Shown here: positions 1 through 12,694 of the stretch, piece by piece
Layout of the letters: the number at the start of each line of letters is the position of its first letter
How positions within the stretch are numbered: position 1 is the first letter of the stretch
The notes under the pieces: generated by a model
What the model was told of the DNA's origin: nothing
The model's input: the letters and a program-made list of their open reading frames with translations, nothing else
The model's database searches: none
Translations under genes and position numbers: made by a program
DNA from: Nematostella vectensis
Taxonomy: Eukaryota > Cnidaria > Anthozoa > Actiniaria > Edwardsiidae
Direction: 5' to 3'
Length of the DNA: 64,000 nucleotides
Assembly: GCF_932526225.1 (NCBI RefSeq)
Contig: NC_064044.1
Span: forward strand, 4,463,747 to 4,527,746

Positions 1-1632
1 TAGGAAAATGCTGTTCTAGATTTGCTATCGTGAACAACACTGCCGTTTTGAGCAATTTGTTAGCATGTGCCGTCGTCTTTGCGTAAGGTTCCTAATGGCT
101 CCTGCCCCATGACTGAGGCTCCCTTCCCAACCCCTTGCAATTGCTATGAGGGCTAAGGAACACGGTGATGACATGGTTTTATTTGATGATCTTAGGGCAA
201 ATGGATTTTGAAAAAAACGTTACAAATATTGTCAGTGTAATACTATTTTTTACACTAATATGTAATTATATATATTTTTTGGAAATTATATTTTTCTAGA
301 TAAACATAGAACCATTATGCAAAATAATATATAGAAAGCCATTGGAAACAGGAGGATTTATGTGCAATGTTTCTTTCCCGTTTTGAAATATGCAAAATCT
401 ATTTTGCTGTGAAAACACAAGCACACAAATATATCATTGTGCAAAGTTTTAAGCAATGACCAAGAGATCTTAGTTTGTACATATCTAGTTAGAACAAAGT
501 TGAATCATAGTAAAGTATAGGAACAAATCAGTATGCAATTGTCACCATATCATAAACACATTTCAACTGTACAGTATGTTTAAATTGGTTTTGATATTAA
601 CGAAGTGTATATTTTACAAACTTGACAATGAATTATACATGTTAGGAAAGAACTTTTTGTGGTTTTGTTGTTTTTATTCAATATGGAACTAAAAATTATG
701 GGAAGTTTTATACTTCATTTACTACTTATATAAAAGGCATGGCAATACCTTCTCAAATCAGACGACGGAAAAAGATACTTTTTTTCTATTTTTTTTTATA
801 ACATAACAAAATGGTAGCCTCCTATGCGCCACTCTTAGGGGCCGTGCTTTCCTAGGCCCCACGCTCATAATGGGCCTGACAGGGGTTTGAAGGGGCTAGG
901 CCATGTAAGAAGCAGCCTCCCTTGCAGGCGTTTTCAGGCAGGCATCACTAGCAACCCGCCTAAACGCCTGCGAGGAAGGCTATGACAAGCAGATGTGCCT
1001 CTCTAGCTGGCACATGGGGGCAACTTTTTTAGTGTTATTTTGAAAAGCCCACAAATAATCCCTTTCCTCTTCCTCTCCTACTGTTTACCTATTTAGTGGA
1101 CCATTTTTTCTCATGTACCTTGTCCTAACTCGCAGTGGCACTCAATTTTCTTCATCCCCCTGGCTACGGGCCTGTTATCAGATACTTTTGTGATTTCGCA
1201 AAAGAAAACCTGAATCTTTCTAAAGTACATGTGACGTGACCTAAAGAAAGCTACTCCCTGACATGCAAAAAAAATGCAATGAAAACGAGCCTTCCTCATG
1301 ACTTAGATGGGAGTTAAGGTCGCCCGTTGCCTGGGCGTTAGCTCTGGATGCCAGAAGTCGACAATGAAAATAAGCCTGAAAGAGGTTCCATTGTGCCACA
1401 CTTCATGGTCAATGGAGTCATCAATGATGATCACTTTGCCTTCCTGCCAAGTTCTGAAAAAACACATAATAGAGAAAAATTTGGTTTCGTGTCATTCACT
1501 GCAATATTTACAGTGATGACAGAGAAAGGCTATGACACTCATGCTAAAATCTTTGGAAACGTTAACCAATGAAATCTCACTTGAGGACACTCGGCAAACC
1601 CACCTATCAAACTATTAGAGTTCCAATGCTCA
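1..1632. other. ASPH intron sequence without a recognisable gene
   Basis: AT-rich intron or 3' flank. No exon matching the missing ASPH C-terminus was found on the minus strand. A small inverted repeat lies at about 913-981: arms agcctccCTTGCAGGCGTTT and AAACGCCTGCgaggaaggct, with a few mismatches. It resembles a short miniature transposon remnant. Confidence 0.5.
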
Positions 1633-2181
1633 TAACAGATGAAACAAGACAGATGACAGAACAAGACAGACAGATAAGACAGACAACAAAACAGACAGAC
1701 AGAACAAGAAAGATGACAGACAGACAGAAAAGTAGAGATGTCAGACAGAACAAGAGAAATGATAGACAGAACAAGAGAGATGACAGAGAGAACAAGAAAG
1801 ATGATAGACACAGAGCAAGAGAGATCACAGACAGAACAAGAAAGATGATAGACAGAACAAGACAGATGACAGACAGAACAAGAAGTAGTAGCGAATATAG
1901 GGGGAGGGTTTATCAGCATTTAAACCCCCTCTTTGGGCTGCCATAAAGCAATGTTACAAAAAAATTAACCCCTCCCCTTTGTCACTGAGCCAAACCCCCC
2001 TTTAACGTAAAGCTAGATCGACCCCTGAGAAGATGACAGACACAGAGATCAAGAGAGATGACAGACAGACAGAACAAAAGAGATGACAGAAAGACAGAAC
2101 AGGACATGACAGACAGACAGATATGACAGACAGACAGACAAGAGAGACCACAGACATAACCAGACAGACAGACAAGACACT
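1633..2181. repeat. GACA-rich minisatellite in ASPH intron
   Basis: Irregular units of about 19 bases built on agatgacagacagaacaag occupy 1633-1890 and 2031-2181, separated by a unique stretch. The array begins about 20-30 bases inside the intron after the donor of the ASPH exon at 2205. Open frames here, such as 1569-1946, are by-products of the repeat. Confidence 0.85.
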
Positions 2182-2204
2182 TAAACAAGAAAAGATTATC
2201 TTAC

Positions 2205-5200
2205 TTAGTTGCAGTGCCCACTCGTATAAACACATTGTCAGGTATGACCAGTCCTAAATGTGAGCGTAACCGGCAGTTTGTGGGGCCAGTGTGTGGCCAC
2301 ACATGCGTCCCAGGCAACATCACAGAGAACTTCACCTGATAAATACAGAAATCATTTCAAGATGTGGCAAAAATGACACAGAAAAGTGAAGGATTTATGC
2401 TCCTATCAATGTTAAGCCAGTGGGGGGGGGGGGGGGGGGGGGGGAGGGGAGGGGCAGCAAGGGGTGAGGTTTGAACAGTTAAACTGGCCCGTAGGTAGGG
2501 ATTTTGATGTTCATGTTAATCCTGTGGGTGAGGTTTATTGCACAGTTAAACTGGCCCGTGTAGGTAGGGATTTTGATGTTCATGTTCATCCCATGGGTAA
2601 ATTTAATTGAACTCATCCTTCCCGGGGGTAGGGATCTATTGATCTAGTGCCCACTCATGTGACCCACAGACTGGCATGTGACCCACAGACTGGCATGTGA
2701 CCCACAGACTGGCATGTTTTCGTTAAGTGTGGTACACACTGCAGACGTTACATTGCTTTTCAAATGTTTTTTGTTTTTCTCGGATGTGAGGATGTTTGCA
2801 GACTTGATGTTTGGAATTTGACAAATCACAAAAATGTCAAATCCCCACCCCTTGACGCACATCCCCCCCACCCCCCACTGGCTAACATTGATAGGTGCAT
2901 TAGGTTGAAAATGGCCCAGGAACACCTATTCTGGTTTCCCATTATGATTTAGCAATTTTAGGGTATAAAGAAGCTTGAAAATGTCAAAATTTTCAAAATT
3001 TTGCCTTGAGCCACCAAATCAACATTGACGCTAGCTCCGCCCCCTCCCCTGCTCATGCGTACACTACCTAGCCTCCCATACCTGCCCTCTCTTGCACCCT
3101 ATAGCATCTGGAATTGTGTCCATGATAGCACATGTACGCGGAGTCTTTCTGCAGTTGGCAACCTGCTTTCTGCCTTGCTGGTACAGTGTAAATTGTTTCC
3201 AGTCCCCTGTGTCCCTGAGGTTTTCTTCCTCAGGGATAAAACCTCCAGATTTCTGGTCCATTATTGCTAGGCCCTCTTCACGAATCACGTGCCAATTTTT
3301 CTCAAGTTTTCTAAGAAAAGAGAATATTTTGTAAGCAATTGCACACCCTAAGAAATGCTAAGGGGTTAAGATAGGGGAAATTCAAAATGCAGGAAAATGC
3401 ATGTAAAATTATTTTGCCAAAGGGCTCAGGAGAAATTATTGTGTCTGATCTGAAAAATTTCAAATCCAGGAGCCAGGAACTCGGGTCACAGCAGCGCTGA
3501 GAGACCGGTGTTCAAGCCACCAAAGCCACATAGGTTAATGTATGACCTTGAAATGCTGATGAAATATATCTCCCGTCATCCAAAGAATCACCATTAAAAC
3601 TATGAGACGAAAGACTGAAATATTGATATATGTTCCCCTGTCATTCAAGGAATCACCATTAGGACTATCAGATTGAAGACATGAATAGTGAAATATTATA
3701 TATATTGCCCCTGTCATTTAAAGAATTATTATCAGGAGTATCAAAAGACTGAAAGAATGATATATACTCCCCCTATCATTTAAAGAATCATTATCTGCAC
3801 TATCAGATGGAAGACTAAAACAGCACCTGAGCTCCTCTGCATATCCTGTCTCTTCTGGAGTCCACCAGGGTTTGGCCGTGAGGGAGGTGTCTGCATTGTA
3901 GAGAGAGCGCTGCATGGCAGACAAGAAGATACCTTTGCGAGCAGCATCTGCATACCACTTATTTGCCTATCAGGAAATCAGTAGGGGCTGTAAGTATTGG
4001 TTATAATGAAAATAACAACAAAAACAACAGCAGTAGTAACAATAAACAATAAACCCGGGATTGGCGGATACCTTGTTTGCTTTGAAAGAGGGGAGGGGGA
4101 GGGACTTATTGAGAAGGGGGCTAATCTCAAAATATAGTTTTCTAGATTTCCTAGTTTTTCTAATTTTTTCCTTTTTTAATACTAGGCACTTGACAGACAG
4201 ATGGACCCTGTCAGGACAGACCTCTTCTGGCTTTCCAGTTCTCGTCAGGGCATCCCCTAGGTGGAAGTAGAACCTCCCATCATCAGCGCCAGGATCTCCA
4301 CTGGTCACGCCTTCTATCAGGAAGGGAATGGCCTCCTGGTAATGCAGCTGGACTTTCAGGGCAAAGCCAAGATGAGACTTTGCAAAACCACTGCCTGGAT
4401 TCAGCTTGAGGACCTGCAAAATTTAAAAGATTGCGGGATGAATTATGTTTTGTGAAAGGGGATTGTTTATGGCACAGTGTACATGTGATCCCTACATAAG
4501 ACTAAGTGTAATTAAATTCCCTGCAAACACAATTTTTCTCAGCGATTGCGAAATTGAATACTCGCAAAAAATTCTGAGACAATTTTCATGAAATTTAAGT
4601 CCTGTGAAAATTAAGAAGAATAAGGTAGTTGGTTGCTAGTTGCGTCTAATCAAAAGCTACCAATTACCTTTTTAAACACCTTTTCAGCATCTTGGTTGTT
4701 TCCGTACATCAAGTACTGCACACCTAAATCCTTTAACACCTTGACATCAGAAGGAAACAATGATGCGACCTTTTCTAAAGCAGCAGCTGCCTGGCGCATG
4801 CGTCCTAAGAAGGACAACCTCCCTGCCATGCGAACCAAAGCTATCTTCTTCAGCTCTGCAGGGCAATCTGGCAGCTCAGGTATCTTACGGTAATTCTGAA
4901 TGCACTCTTGTAAGAGATCGTTACTTCTACGTTGATCAGCCAGCTTGTCAAGTGCAACAGCTTTGCCATATAATGCTAACGGACTTTTTGGGTGTTCCTC
5001 TACAAGTTGTCTGAAATATCTAAGTGCATCCTCTACTTTTTGTTTGTCTAATAAAGCCATCCCTTTATTTAGTTCTTTGGCTATTGACCTGTCATAGGTG
5101 TTCTTTGGATCTACTGTTTTTTTCTCCTTGTTAGCCTTAGATTCTTGGGACATCCTGTTTTGTGGTTTTATTTTGGATTTTTTATTTGTTGAAGAAACAG

Positions 5201-6751
5201 GTTCTTCTTTCACAGTATCTTTTAGTTTGTTCTGGGTTTGTGTTCTTGGAACAGAATTTTCTCTGTTGAATTTTGTGGTGCTTGTATAGATAACAAACAT
5301 AAAAGCCATCATTATGCAAAGAAACAACATTACTTTTCCTGTTGCTGATAGACCAGAACTAGCTGAAGATGCCTTCTTGTCCTTTTTACCATAGAGTGGT
5401 ACACCATTGTGGTCTGAAATGATAGAGAAGGAATTGATTTAGACACTGATTCAAGTAAGAGCCTGCACTTTTATTTCCTAAAGATATTCAAAAATTACAG
5501 AGAGGTAGAACGTTATTGTTAGATAACCAATAATACCTGAGATATTTAGTGTGACAGGATCGTTCACAACGTAATCCTGATAAAGCACTACCTGACACCA
5601 CAACATTCTCCTGGGCCGTAGCAGGGGGTGGGGCACTGTACCTACCCCCTCATAGCAAATGATAAGGCGATGACCAATAGGGGCATCGCTGTGATCCATC
5701 CCCCCACCACACAAACACACACACACATACACAATGCTTTTTTAATGTTTCTGTATTGTGTCACCAAAATATTCCACGACCTGCTAGCTCTGTTTCTGGT
5801 ACCCCTAACATTAAAGATATATTAATAATCTTGAATTAATTAATAGGCTCTCTATGATGATATTCTTCCTTTCCTAACCATTTATGCTTCATCATTGTGA
5901 GACCTTCGTGATACTTTAAAAGTGTATATGAGCCAATAAAAAATGTAGAAAAAAATGCTTATTGAGATTGAATGCTAATTGAATGAGTTTTTTCGCGATG
6001 GTGATTGATTTGATTTTAAAAATTAATCAGTCAACTACAGTTAAACCCATGAATTATAAACAGCTGGGTTCTGGGTAACTAAAATTAGATTAAAAAATAC
6101 TTTTTACTTAAGTTCAATTCAGTTTACTGTGAAGGATGTAGGATTGAATTGAAAAAAAGAAAACTCAATTTTCTTGTGTAAGCAATATAGAAATTAATGC
6201 ATAATAAAATAACTAGCAAGAGGAAATGGAAAACTAAAACAAAAATTATTGTTTTGATTTGAAAAGTATTAAAAACGTTGTCGTTACATATCGTTTCCAC
6301 GTAATGCGACAAATTACTAAATTAAGGTATAACTTATTCTTTTGATCAACTCTAAGTTAAACTGAATTATGGATATTCTTTAACTTGTTGTAATTCTTTC
6401 GTGTTATTTTAACACATTTGTTCAAGTCGCGTTGTAAATATTGACACTTGGACGCACGCATCGTGACAACGCAAACGCGCGTAAAGGAATTGCAAAGCAA
6501 ACTTTCTTCACCGTTTGATAAAAAATTGCAAAGTAATATACCTATTTATGCAGAGTTATAGTTTCAACAAGTGCAAGCGAAATTATTTATAACCTTAGAG
6601 GTCATGATTTTAAATTACAAAGTGGATATCAGTGACCGGATGTCCAACATTGAAATTGCATGTTGTACAAAAATATAGGATATTCACAAAACTTACTTTC
6701 ATTTTTCGGCTTTTTTTCTCCCCCCACGTGTCTTTTCCTTGGTGGAGCCAT
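2205..6751 (-). CDS. ASPH: Aspartyl/asparaginyl beta-hydroxylase, 5' six exons (3' end outside window)
   Basis: Exons on the minus strand: 6751-6697, 5413-4668, 4413-4222, 3966-3827, 3310-3082, 2335-2205; phases agree at every junction and give about 497 residues. The family hydroxylates Asp/Asn in EGF-like domains in the ER lumen. Seen: a basic N-terminus, one signal-anchor membrane segment at about residues 46-62, a lysine-rich linker, TPR-like helices with the LLQECI/NYRKIPELPD region, the DDGRFYFHLGDA block, the WWTPEETGY motif, and in the last visible exon WPHTGPTNCRLR, whose histidine is the first iron ligand of this 2-oxoglutarate oxygenase. The second histidine motif was searched for in 1-2200 and not found, so the gene runs off the left edge. 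The donor of exon 3 is GTCTGT, weak but GT. The N-terminal acidic region is shorter than in vertebrates. The start is the only ATG giving the basic leader, and that exon is repeated upstream. Confidence 0.9.
2424..2717. repeat. Poly-G tract, about 70-bp direct repeats and 19-bp triple repeat
   Basis: A run of about 22 G is followed by two diverged copies of an about 70-bp unit sharing 'cagttaaactggcccg' and 'gattttgatgttcatgtt'. Three perfect copies of the 19-mer tgtgacccacagactggca lie at about 2655-2717. All of it is inside an ASPH intron. Confidence 0.8.
3540..3825. repeat. About 60-bp tandem repeat abutting an ASPH splice donor
   Basis: Four imperfect units share 'cctgtcattyaaagaatcaycatt' and 'actatcagattgaagac'-like blocks. 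On the minus strand the array starts about 8 bases after the donor of the exon ending at 3827. Confidence 0.7.
5605..5712. repeat. Dispersed short repeat, 'GCCGTAGCAGGGGGTGGGG' family
   Basis: This stretch shares gccgtagcagggggtgggg with 60722-60840 and resembles 57190-57270 and the 'ggcgtagccaggatttttaac' stretch at 20010-20080. It is probably a miniature element or SINE family. Ends are not sharply defined and no duplicated target was recognised. Confidence 0.5.
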
Positions 6752-6945
6752 GTTACAGCATTTTAGGTCATATATTCGTGAAGTTACGGACAGTTAGTTG
6801 GAGAGTTCACACTTCATCGCAGCGACCTTTCTTCGTAAATCATTCAGCAAAGCGACAGCCCCTCCCCCTCATGATTACAACACAGGGAGCCCATATCAGA
6901 TGAAAATCTCTTCTTTTCGTGCTAGAAATACTTGTATTTTGTACC
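6455..6945 (-). promoter_or_regulatory. ASPH promoter and first exon, proximal diverged copy of the tandem unit
   Basis: This segment contains ASPH exon 1 (6751-6697), about 190 bases of upstream DNA and part of intron 1. It aligns with 13870-14367 and the later units with roughly ten substitutions and small indels, a few percent. It is the outermost copy of the array, separated from the others only by the BEL element at 6946. Confidence 0.8.
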
Positions 6946-7318
6946 TGTTTTGGCATAAATCTATTACATAAGTGACAAGTGGCAGTTTCGTTAATACCGA
7001 TTTCAACCACGTGATTATAATCCATTGTAAATCAGTCAGATCAACAGTAACCGAGATCGGAACTCTGAAATACAGCTAACCAGTACAATTACAAAACCTA
7101 CAGCTAACCAGGACTTAGAGAATCAGAAAACACGATCGGATACGCCACAGAAGTAAGTTGATTTGTGAGTTTGAATAACTGTAAATAAGCTTTGATTCCA
7201 TGCGATCAATGTAAATCAAATAACTTTCATTCATTCTAGACCGAATAAATATATCTTTACACATCGTTGGATTGTTATACGGTTTGTGGCGAAATCCTCA
7301 CGGGAACCTAACGCAACA
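6946..7318 (+). repeat. BEL 5' LTR
   Basis: Begins tgttttggcataaatc and ends cctaacgcaaca, with the gtacc duplication immediately before it. Confidence 0.93.
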
Positions 7319-7391
7319 TTACATTCGATTTCTTGGATCTCCTATTGGTAACGAGAAGGATTGATGTCAGAAGGAATCAGAAGATTTGAAC

Positions 7392-9059
7392 ATGACTACT
7401 GAAGAGGAGTTGAAACAACGAAAGATAGATCGCAGGACTGCGAAAGCATCGCTAACACGACAAGGGAAGGCTGTAAATAACGTAATAGTTGGAAATCGAC
7501 CTGGGCCAGAAGTAAGTAACGCCCTCGTTAAATATCAGGAATGTTTCGAACAGTTGGTAGATACGCACGATCAATATGTAAAGCTGATCGAAAGCGAGGA
7601 ACAGTTTGAACAGGAAGAGGAGTGGTTAGGAAGCTGCCAGGAAGATTTTATGGAAATAGAATTCCGCGCTAAAGTTTATCTTGATTCAAAAGCTATTATC
7701 AATAAGGGGAAAGGGCCTAAATCTGTTGGGGTTGAAGTTGGAAGCATTTCAACAGAAAAACCAGACTGAAGTAAAATTATGAATGGAATGCTCGGAATAT
7801 CCGGTACGGCAAACACAGAAGAACAAATTGACGTTGACAAGCACCAGATCACAAACAAGGCTAGTACAAGTAGCTTTGAAGAGACAATTACAGCAGGAAC
7901 CACGGGCGGTACACAGGACCAACAAGCAGCACAGGAAACTTTGACGTGTAGTTTCAAAACGGAGAAACCTAAGCTTCCTAAATTTTCAGGGGATGTAAAG
8001 GAATATGTCATTTTTAAGTCAGATTGGAATCACATTATCTACAAGAGGTATATGAAACGCGATGCAATGACACTTTTACGCGCAAGTTTAACAGATAAAC
8101 CACTGGAGCTAATTAAAGGCATAGGGACGGATTATGACGCAGCTTGGGAGTACCTGGACGCTATTTATGGAGACCCCCGTGTTGTTTCAGATAGCGTGAC
8201 ACAAGATATCAGTAAATTCAAAGCGTTGCAAGACGGAGAAGATTCGCGCTTCTGTGAGCTTGTACACCTAGTAAGGCGATCGTACAACACGCTGAAGGAA
8301 GTTGGTCTTTCAGGGGACGTGGACAACAGTCACATGTTGTCTGTTATTGAGCGCAAGATGAGTGCTGATGATCGGAAAGTATGGTCGCGCGAGCTCGAAC
8401 GTGATAAAAAAACAGCGACTCTAGAAGGGCTGTTACAGTGGATGACGTCGGAAATGAAGTCAAGAATGAGAGCCACCGCAGCGGTACGCAGCGGCAATAC
8501 TACATACCGAGGAGGAGTTTATCAGTTCAAGGCTGACGAGCAGGAGAACCCCCGATTTAAATGGCACTGCAAAAATTCAGAGCACTGGCCAGACCAATAT
8601 CCAAAGTTTGCGGCACTGACATATGAAAAGCGCATGAAAACAGCCAAAGAAAATCACGTGTGCTTCAGTTGCCTGAAAGTGGCCGGCCGCAATCACAAAG
8701 CTTCCACCTGTAGCAGGAAAAAAGTATGCAACAAGTCCGAAAACGGCGAACATTGCCAGGCATTCCATCATCCTTTGCTACACAAGACAATTCCTGTAAG
8801 CGTCGGAACGGCTCTTGAAAGCGAAAATACAAGCGTCATCCTACCAGTGTTGACAGCGAACATCCACGGACAAAAGCAAGCTAACGTTCTGCTAGATACC
8901 GGAGCACAAATAAGTTTAATAAGGAATGACACCGCGGATTTACTAGGCTTAGTCGGAAAGGATACGTACATCACTATCACCAAAGTAGGGGGAGAAGACA
9001 AGAGTATGAAAACGAAGGTTTATAAAGTTCCTGTTTGTTCCAATGGAAGAAGCAAGTAA
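7392..9059 (+). pseudogene. BEL gag and aspartic protease region, interrupted
   Basis: One frame is open from the ATG at 7392 to a TGA at 7767-7769 and then resumes in the same frame to 9059, so the TGA is probably a mutation. The first part is a charged gag N-terminus. The second part carries a DUF1759-like gag core (LPKFSGDVKEY, WEYLDAIYGDPR), a Cys/His-rich zinc-knuckle-like region (CKNSEHWPDQYPKF and CFSCLKVAGRNHKASTC) and the retroviral-type protease motif LLDTGAQISLI. The frame ends at a stop beside a partial local duplication of 'agcacagtaaaagctatcgg' (9060-9115), which explains the frame change into the next segment. Confidence 0.85.
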
Positions 9060-9112
9060 AAGCACAGTACAGTAAAAGCTATCGGCTATCGTAAGAAGCA
9101 CAGTAAAAGCTA

Positions 9113-10306
9113 TCGGCATCGACAAAATCAGCGACGACGTGAAGGCGGTAGAAATGAAAAGCATTGCAAAGCACTTGGGTCTGGAAAATGAACGAATCCG
9201 CCGTGGAAAAAGGCCGCGTAGATCTGCTTATCGGAATTGACCATGCCCAGCTACACACGGGACCATCGAAACAATCAGACAAGCTCGTAGCGCGCAATAC
9301 GCCTTTGGGATGGGTAGTATTTGGAGGCAGTGCAGCCGACACGGAGAAAGTCAGTCAAGTGTACCACGTGGCTCTTGCGCCACACCTGGACCTAGCGACA
9401 TCCTGGAAAACGGAGTCAATGGGAGTTGAAGTCAAACCGTGCGTCTGTGAGGCTGATAAGCTAAGTCAAGTGGAACGCGAAGAGACGGAAGTGATTAGTA
9501 ACTCGTGCAGAAAAGTCGGAAATCAATGGGAAATCCCGTACCCGTGGAAAAAGGATCCGAGTCAGCTCCCAGACAACAAACCAGCTGCAGTAAAAAGGTT
9601 GGAAGCGACAGAAAGGCGTCTGTTAAAAAACCCGGATCACGCTGTCGCCTATAACAAGCAAATGGAAGAAATGTGTGAGATGAATTTCGCAAGGAAGCTA
9701 ACAGAAGAAGAAGTTAAAAGTTACCAGGGACCAGTGCATTATATCAGCCATCACGGGGTGGCACGGCCAGAGAGTGACAGCACCCCCCTGAGGATTGTGT
9801 TTAACACGTCAGCAACCTACCAAGGGCATGCATTGAACGACTACTGGATGAAGGGACCGGACTTACTGAACGACCTGTTCGGTGTACTTTTAAGATTCCG
9901 GGAGGGGCAATGTGCGGTGATCGGTGACCTGTCAAAAATGTACCATAGAATACTAATCCCGGAAGAAGACCAGCACGTACATCGTTACTTATGGAGAAAT
10001 CTGGAGACAGAAAGACCGCCAGATGTATTTGTTAAGACGGTCCTTACGTTCGGAGACAAACCAGCACCCGCGATGGCCCAAATCGCGCTACGTAAAACAG
10101 CTGAAGAAGGCGAGAAGGAGTACCCAGAAGCGGCCAAAGTGCTAAAGGAAAACACGTACATGGACGACATCTGTCACTCAGAAGAAACCCCAGATAAGGT
10201 GCAACAACTGGTAAAAGACCTGGGCAAAGTGCTACAGAACGGTGGATTTCATGTAAAGAAATGGCAACGAGCGAAAGTGCAAAGGACGACGACGCCGCCG
10301 AGCTAG
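9113..10306 (+). pseudogene. BEL protease C-terminal part and reverse transcriptase region
   Basis: This frame (main open part 9164-10306) continues the protease and linker (LLIGIDHAQLHTG, TPLGWVVFGG) and enters a reverse transcriptase with DLSKMYHRI and the catalytic TYMDDI motif. It runs out of frame near 10270-10300, at a GC-rich gacgacgacgccgcc stretch, while the homologous sequence continues in the next frame. The catalytic aspartates are present, but the polyprotein is interrupted. Confidence 0.85.
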
Positions 10307-12660
10307 ACCTGTTAAAGACAGAACACGAAGAGAAAGTCCTTGGAATCGCGTGGGACAGTAAGACTGATGTGTTGCGGCTTAAAGTACAGAAGCAATCTCA
10401 CAGCACTTCAGACGGAAAAGAGAAGGGTCCATGGACCAAGAGAAAGATCCTTAGCCGCGTAGCACGCCTATATGGTCCAATAGGATACACAGCAGCAGTC
10501 GTCATCAAAGCTAAGATCGGAATTCAGAAGTTATGGCAGCTAGGCTATGAGTGGGATCAACCTATAGAGCCCCCGCTTGCACAGACATGGGAAGCGTTCT
10601 TCGCAGATCTAGACGAGCTTAATAAGATAGAGCTCCCGAGATGTCTCACTCCACCAAACGCAGTTGGCCTGCCAACACTCTGCATATTCTCGGATGCAGC
10701 GAGAGAAGCCTTTGGAGCAGTTGCATATTTGAGATGGCAGGCAAGCGTTGGGTCGTATGAAGTGAGATTTGTAGCAGCCAAATCAAGAGTCGCCCCACTC
10801 AAGGAGTTAACAATTCCAAGGCTAGAGCGCCAAGCAGCAGTACTGGCAGCAAGATTGCACCAGACCCTACAAGAGGAACTTCGCATAGAATGTGAAAAGG
10901 CTATCCTGTTTACTGACAGTATGATTGTTTACTCATGGGTAAGAGGGTCTCCGAGGAGTTTCAAGCCCTTTGTATATGCGAGAATAAGTGAAATCCAAGA
11001 CAAGACCGACCCAAACTAGTGGCGCCACATCCCCGGAAGTGCAAATGTTGCTGATGACGTCTCTCGAGGCCTATCGGTTCAAGAACTCAAGGGAAGGTGG
11101 ACCCAAGGCCCAGCCTTTCTACAGAGCAATGAAGATGAATGGCCACAGGAAGCCAAGTATCAGGAACCAGATAACGAGTCCGACCAATCGGAGAGACGAA
11201 AGGAGAAAGTATGCGCAGTGACAGGAAGAGCAGAAGAGGCGATCGATGTCAGCAAGTTCTCGGAATGGAGAAGACTCGTCCGTGTAACAGCTAGAATTCA
11301 AAGGCTGGCAGAGAAAATCAGGTTGCGAAAGTATGAACAAGAAGGAAGGCAAGGCCCCTTGGCGCCAGAAGAACTGAAAAAGGCGGAAGAACACTGGATA
11401 AAGAAGATGCAAGATACACTTTACGGTCGTCACGAGAAAGGCGAATTCGCGCCGTTATCCCCGTTTGTCGACGACAAAGGCATCATCCGTGTCGGCGGAC
11501 GTGTGGATGCAGCGTTAGTATCATATGACACCAGGCACCCTATTCTGTTGCCAAGCGACCACCGAGGAGCCCTACTGATAACGCGTCACGTCCACAAACA
11601 TGGACATCTCGGAGTCGCCGCCACCACAGCAAAAATCAGAGCCAAGTACTGGATCGTCAAGGGCAACAAGCTGAGTAAGATTGTGAAGAAGGAATGTGTG
11701 TTCTGTAAACGACTAGCCCACCAGACAGAGACACAGATAATGTCAGCCCTACCTCAGCTCCGGCTAGCGCCCTACACCCCACCGTTTTTCCACACATCGT
11801 GCGACTATTTTGGTCCTATCAATGTCCGGATCGGCCGAAACAAGTCCGACAAGTATTATGGAGTAATCTTCACGTGTCTGAATACAAGAGCTGTGCATTT
11901 GGAGATGGCCGTTGACCTCTCCACCATGGATTTCCTACAGGTCCTCCGCCGATTCTTCTCGATCAGAGGATACCCAGCCACAGTGTTAAGTGATAACGGC
12001 AGCCAAATGGTCGGCGCAGAAAGAGAGCTGCGAGAACTAATCAAGGGTCTAAACGACGATCAGCTGCGCCAATTCAACGCGGAAAAGGGCATAAGGTGGA
12101 TCTTCATCACCCCAGGCGCACCTCACCAGAATGGCTGCGCGGAAGCGTTAGTCAAGACATGCAAGACGGCCCTCAAGAAAGCAGTTGGCGAACAGACCCT
12201 CACGCCAATGGAGCTATACACATGTCTACTTGAAGCTGGAAACTAAGTGAACCAGAGGCCGAAAGGACGCATCCCTAATGACCCAGACGACGGGAAGTAC
12301 CTCTGTCCAAATGACATACTGTTAGGCCGGGCCCCCTCAGACGTACCCCAAGGTCCATTCAGAGAGACCCCCAACCCGCGGCAGAGAGTTGAATTCGTCC
12401 AGAGGATCGTCGAGTCCTTCTGGAAACGATGGCATCGAGATGTGTTCCCGGTACTTGTGCCAACAAAGAAATGGCGCTCAGAAATCCGGAACGTGAGCAA
12501 TGCACTGAGAGGAAAGTGGAGCACCGGAAGAGTAACTGAAGTTTATCCCGGGCCTGACGGCAAGGTGCGCAACGTCAAAGTACAAACAGCGACCGGAAAG
12601 TACAGTCGTCCAGTCACCAAGATTGCTGTGATCCAGGCTGCAGACGAAAAGCTACTGTAG
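10261..12660 (+). pseudogene. BEL RNase H and integrase region with two in-frame stops
   Basis: One frame carries the end of the RT, the RNase H-like domain (SDAAREAFGAV, FTDSMIVYSW), a TAG at 11017-11019, then WRHIPGSANVADD still in frame. The integrase follows with an HHCC zinc finger (HLGVAATTAKIR ... CVFCKR) and the DDE core (CDYFGP, VLSDNGSQM, QNGCAEALV), then a TAA at 12244-12246 and the C-terminal domain (CPNDILLGRAP) to 12660. Both stops interrupt otherwise continuous homology and are read as nonsense mutations. Confidence 0.85.
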
Positions 12661-12694
12661 ATTGATAAGGACTACGCCCTTATGGGGCGGAGAG

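Noticed and set aside
1-2200. Search for the missing ASPH exon with the second iron-binding histidine
   Set aside because: No minus-strand FDDSFEHEV-like stretch was found; it must lie left of the window.
1539-2235. Cys/Ser/Leu-rich frames over the GACA repeat
   Set aside because: Low-complexity translations with no conserved content.
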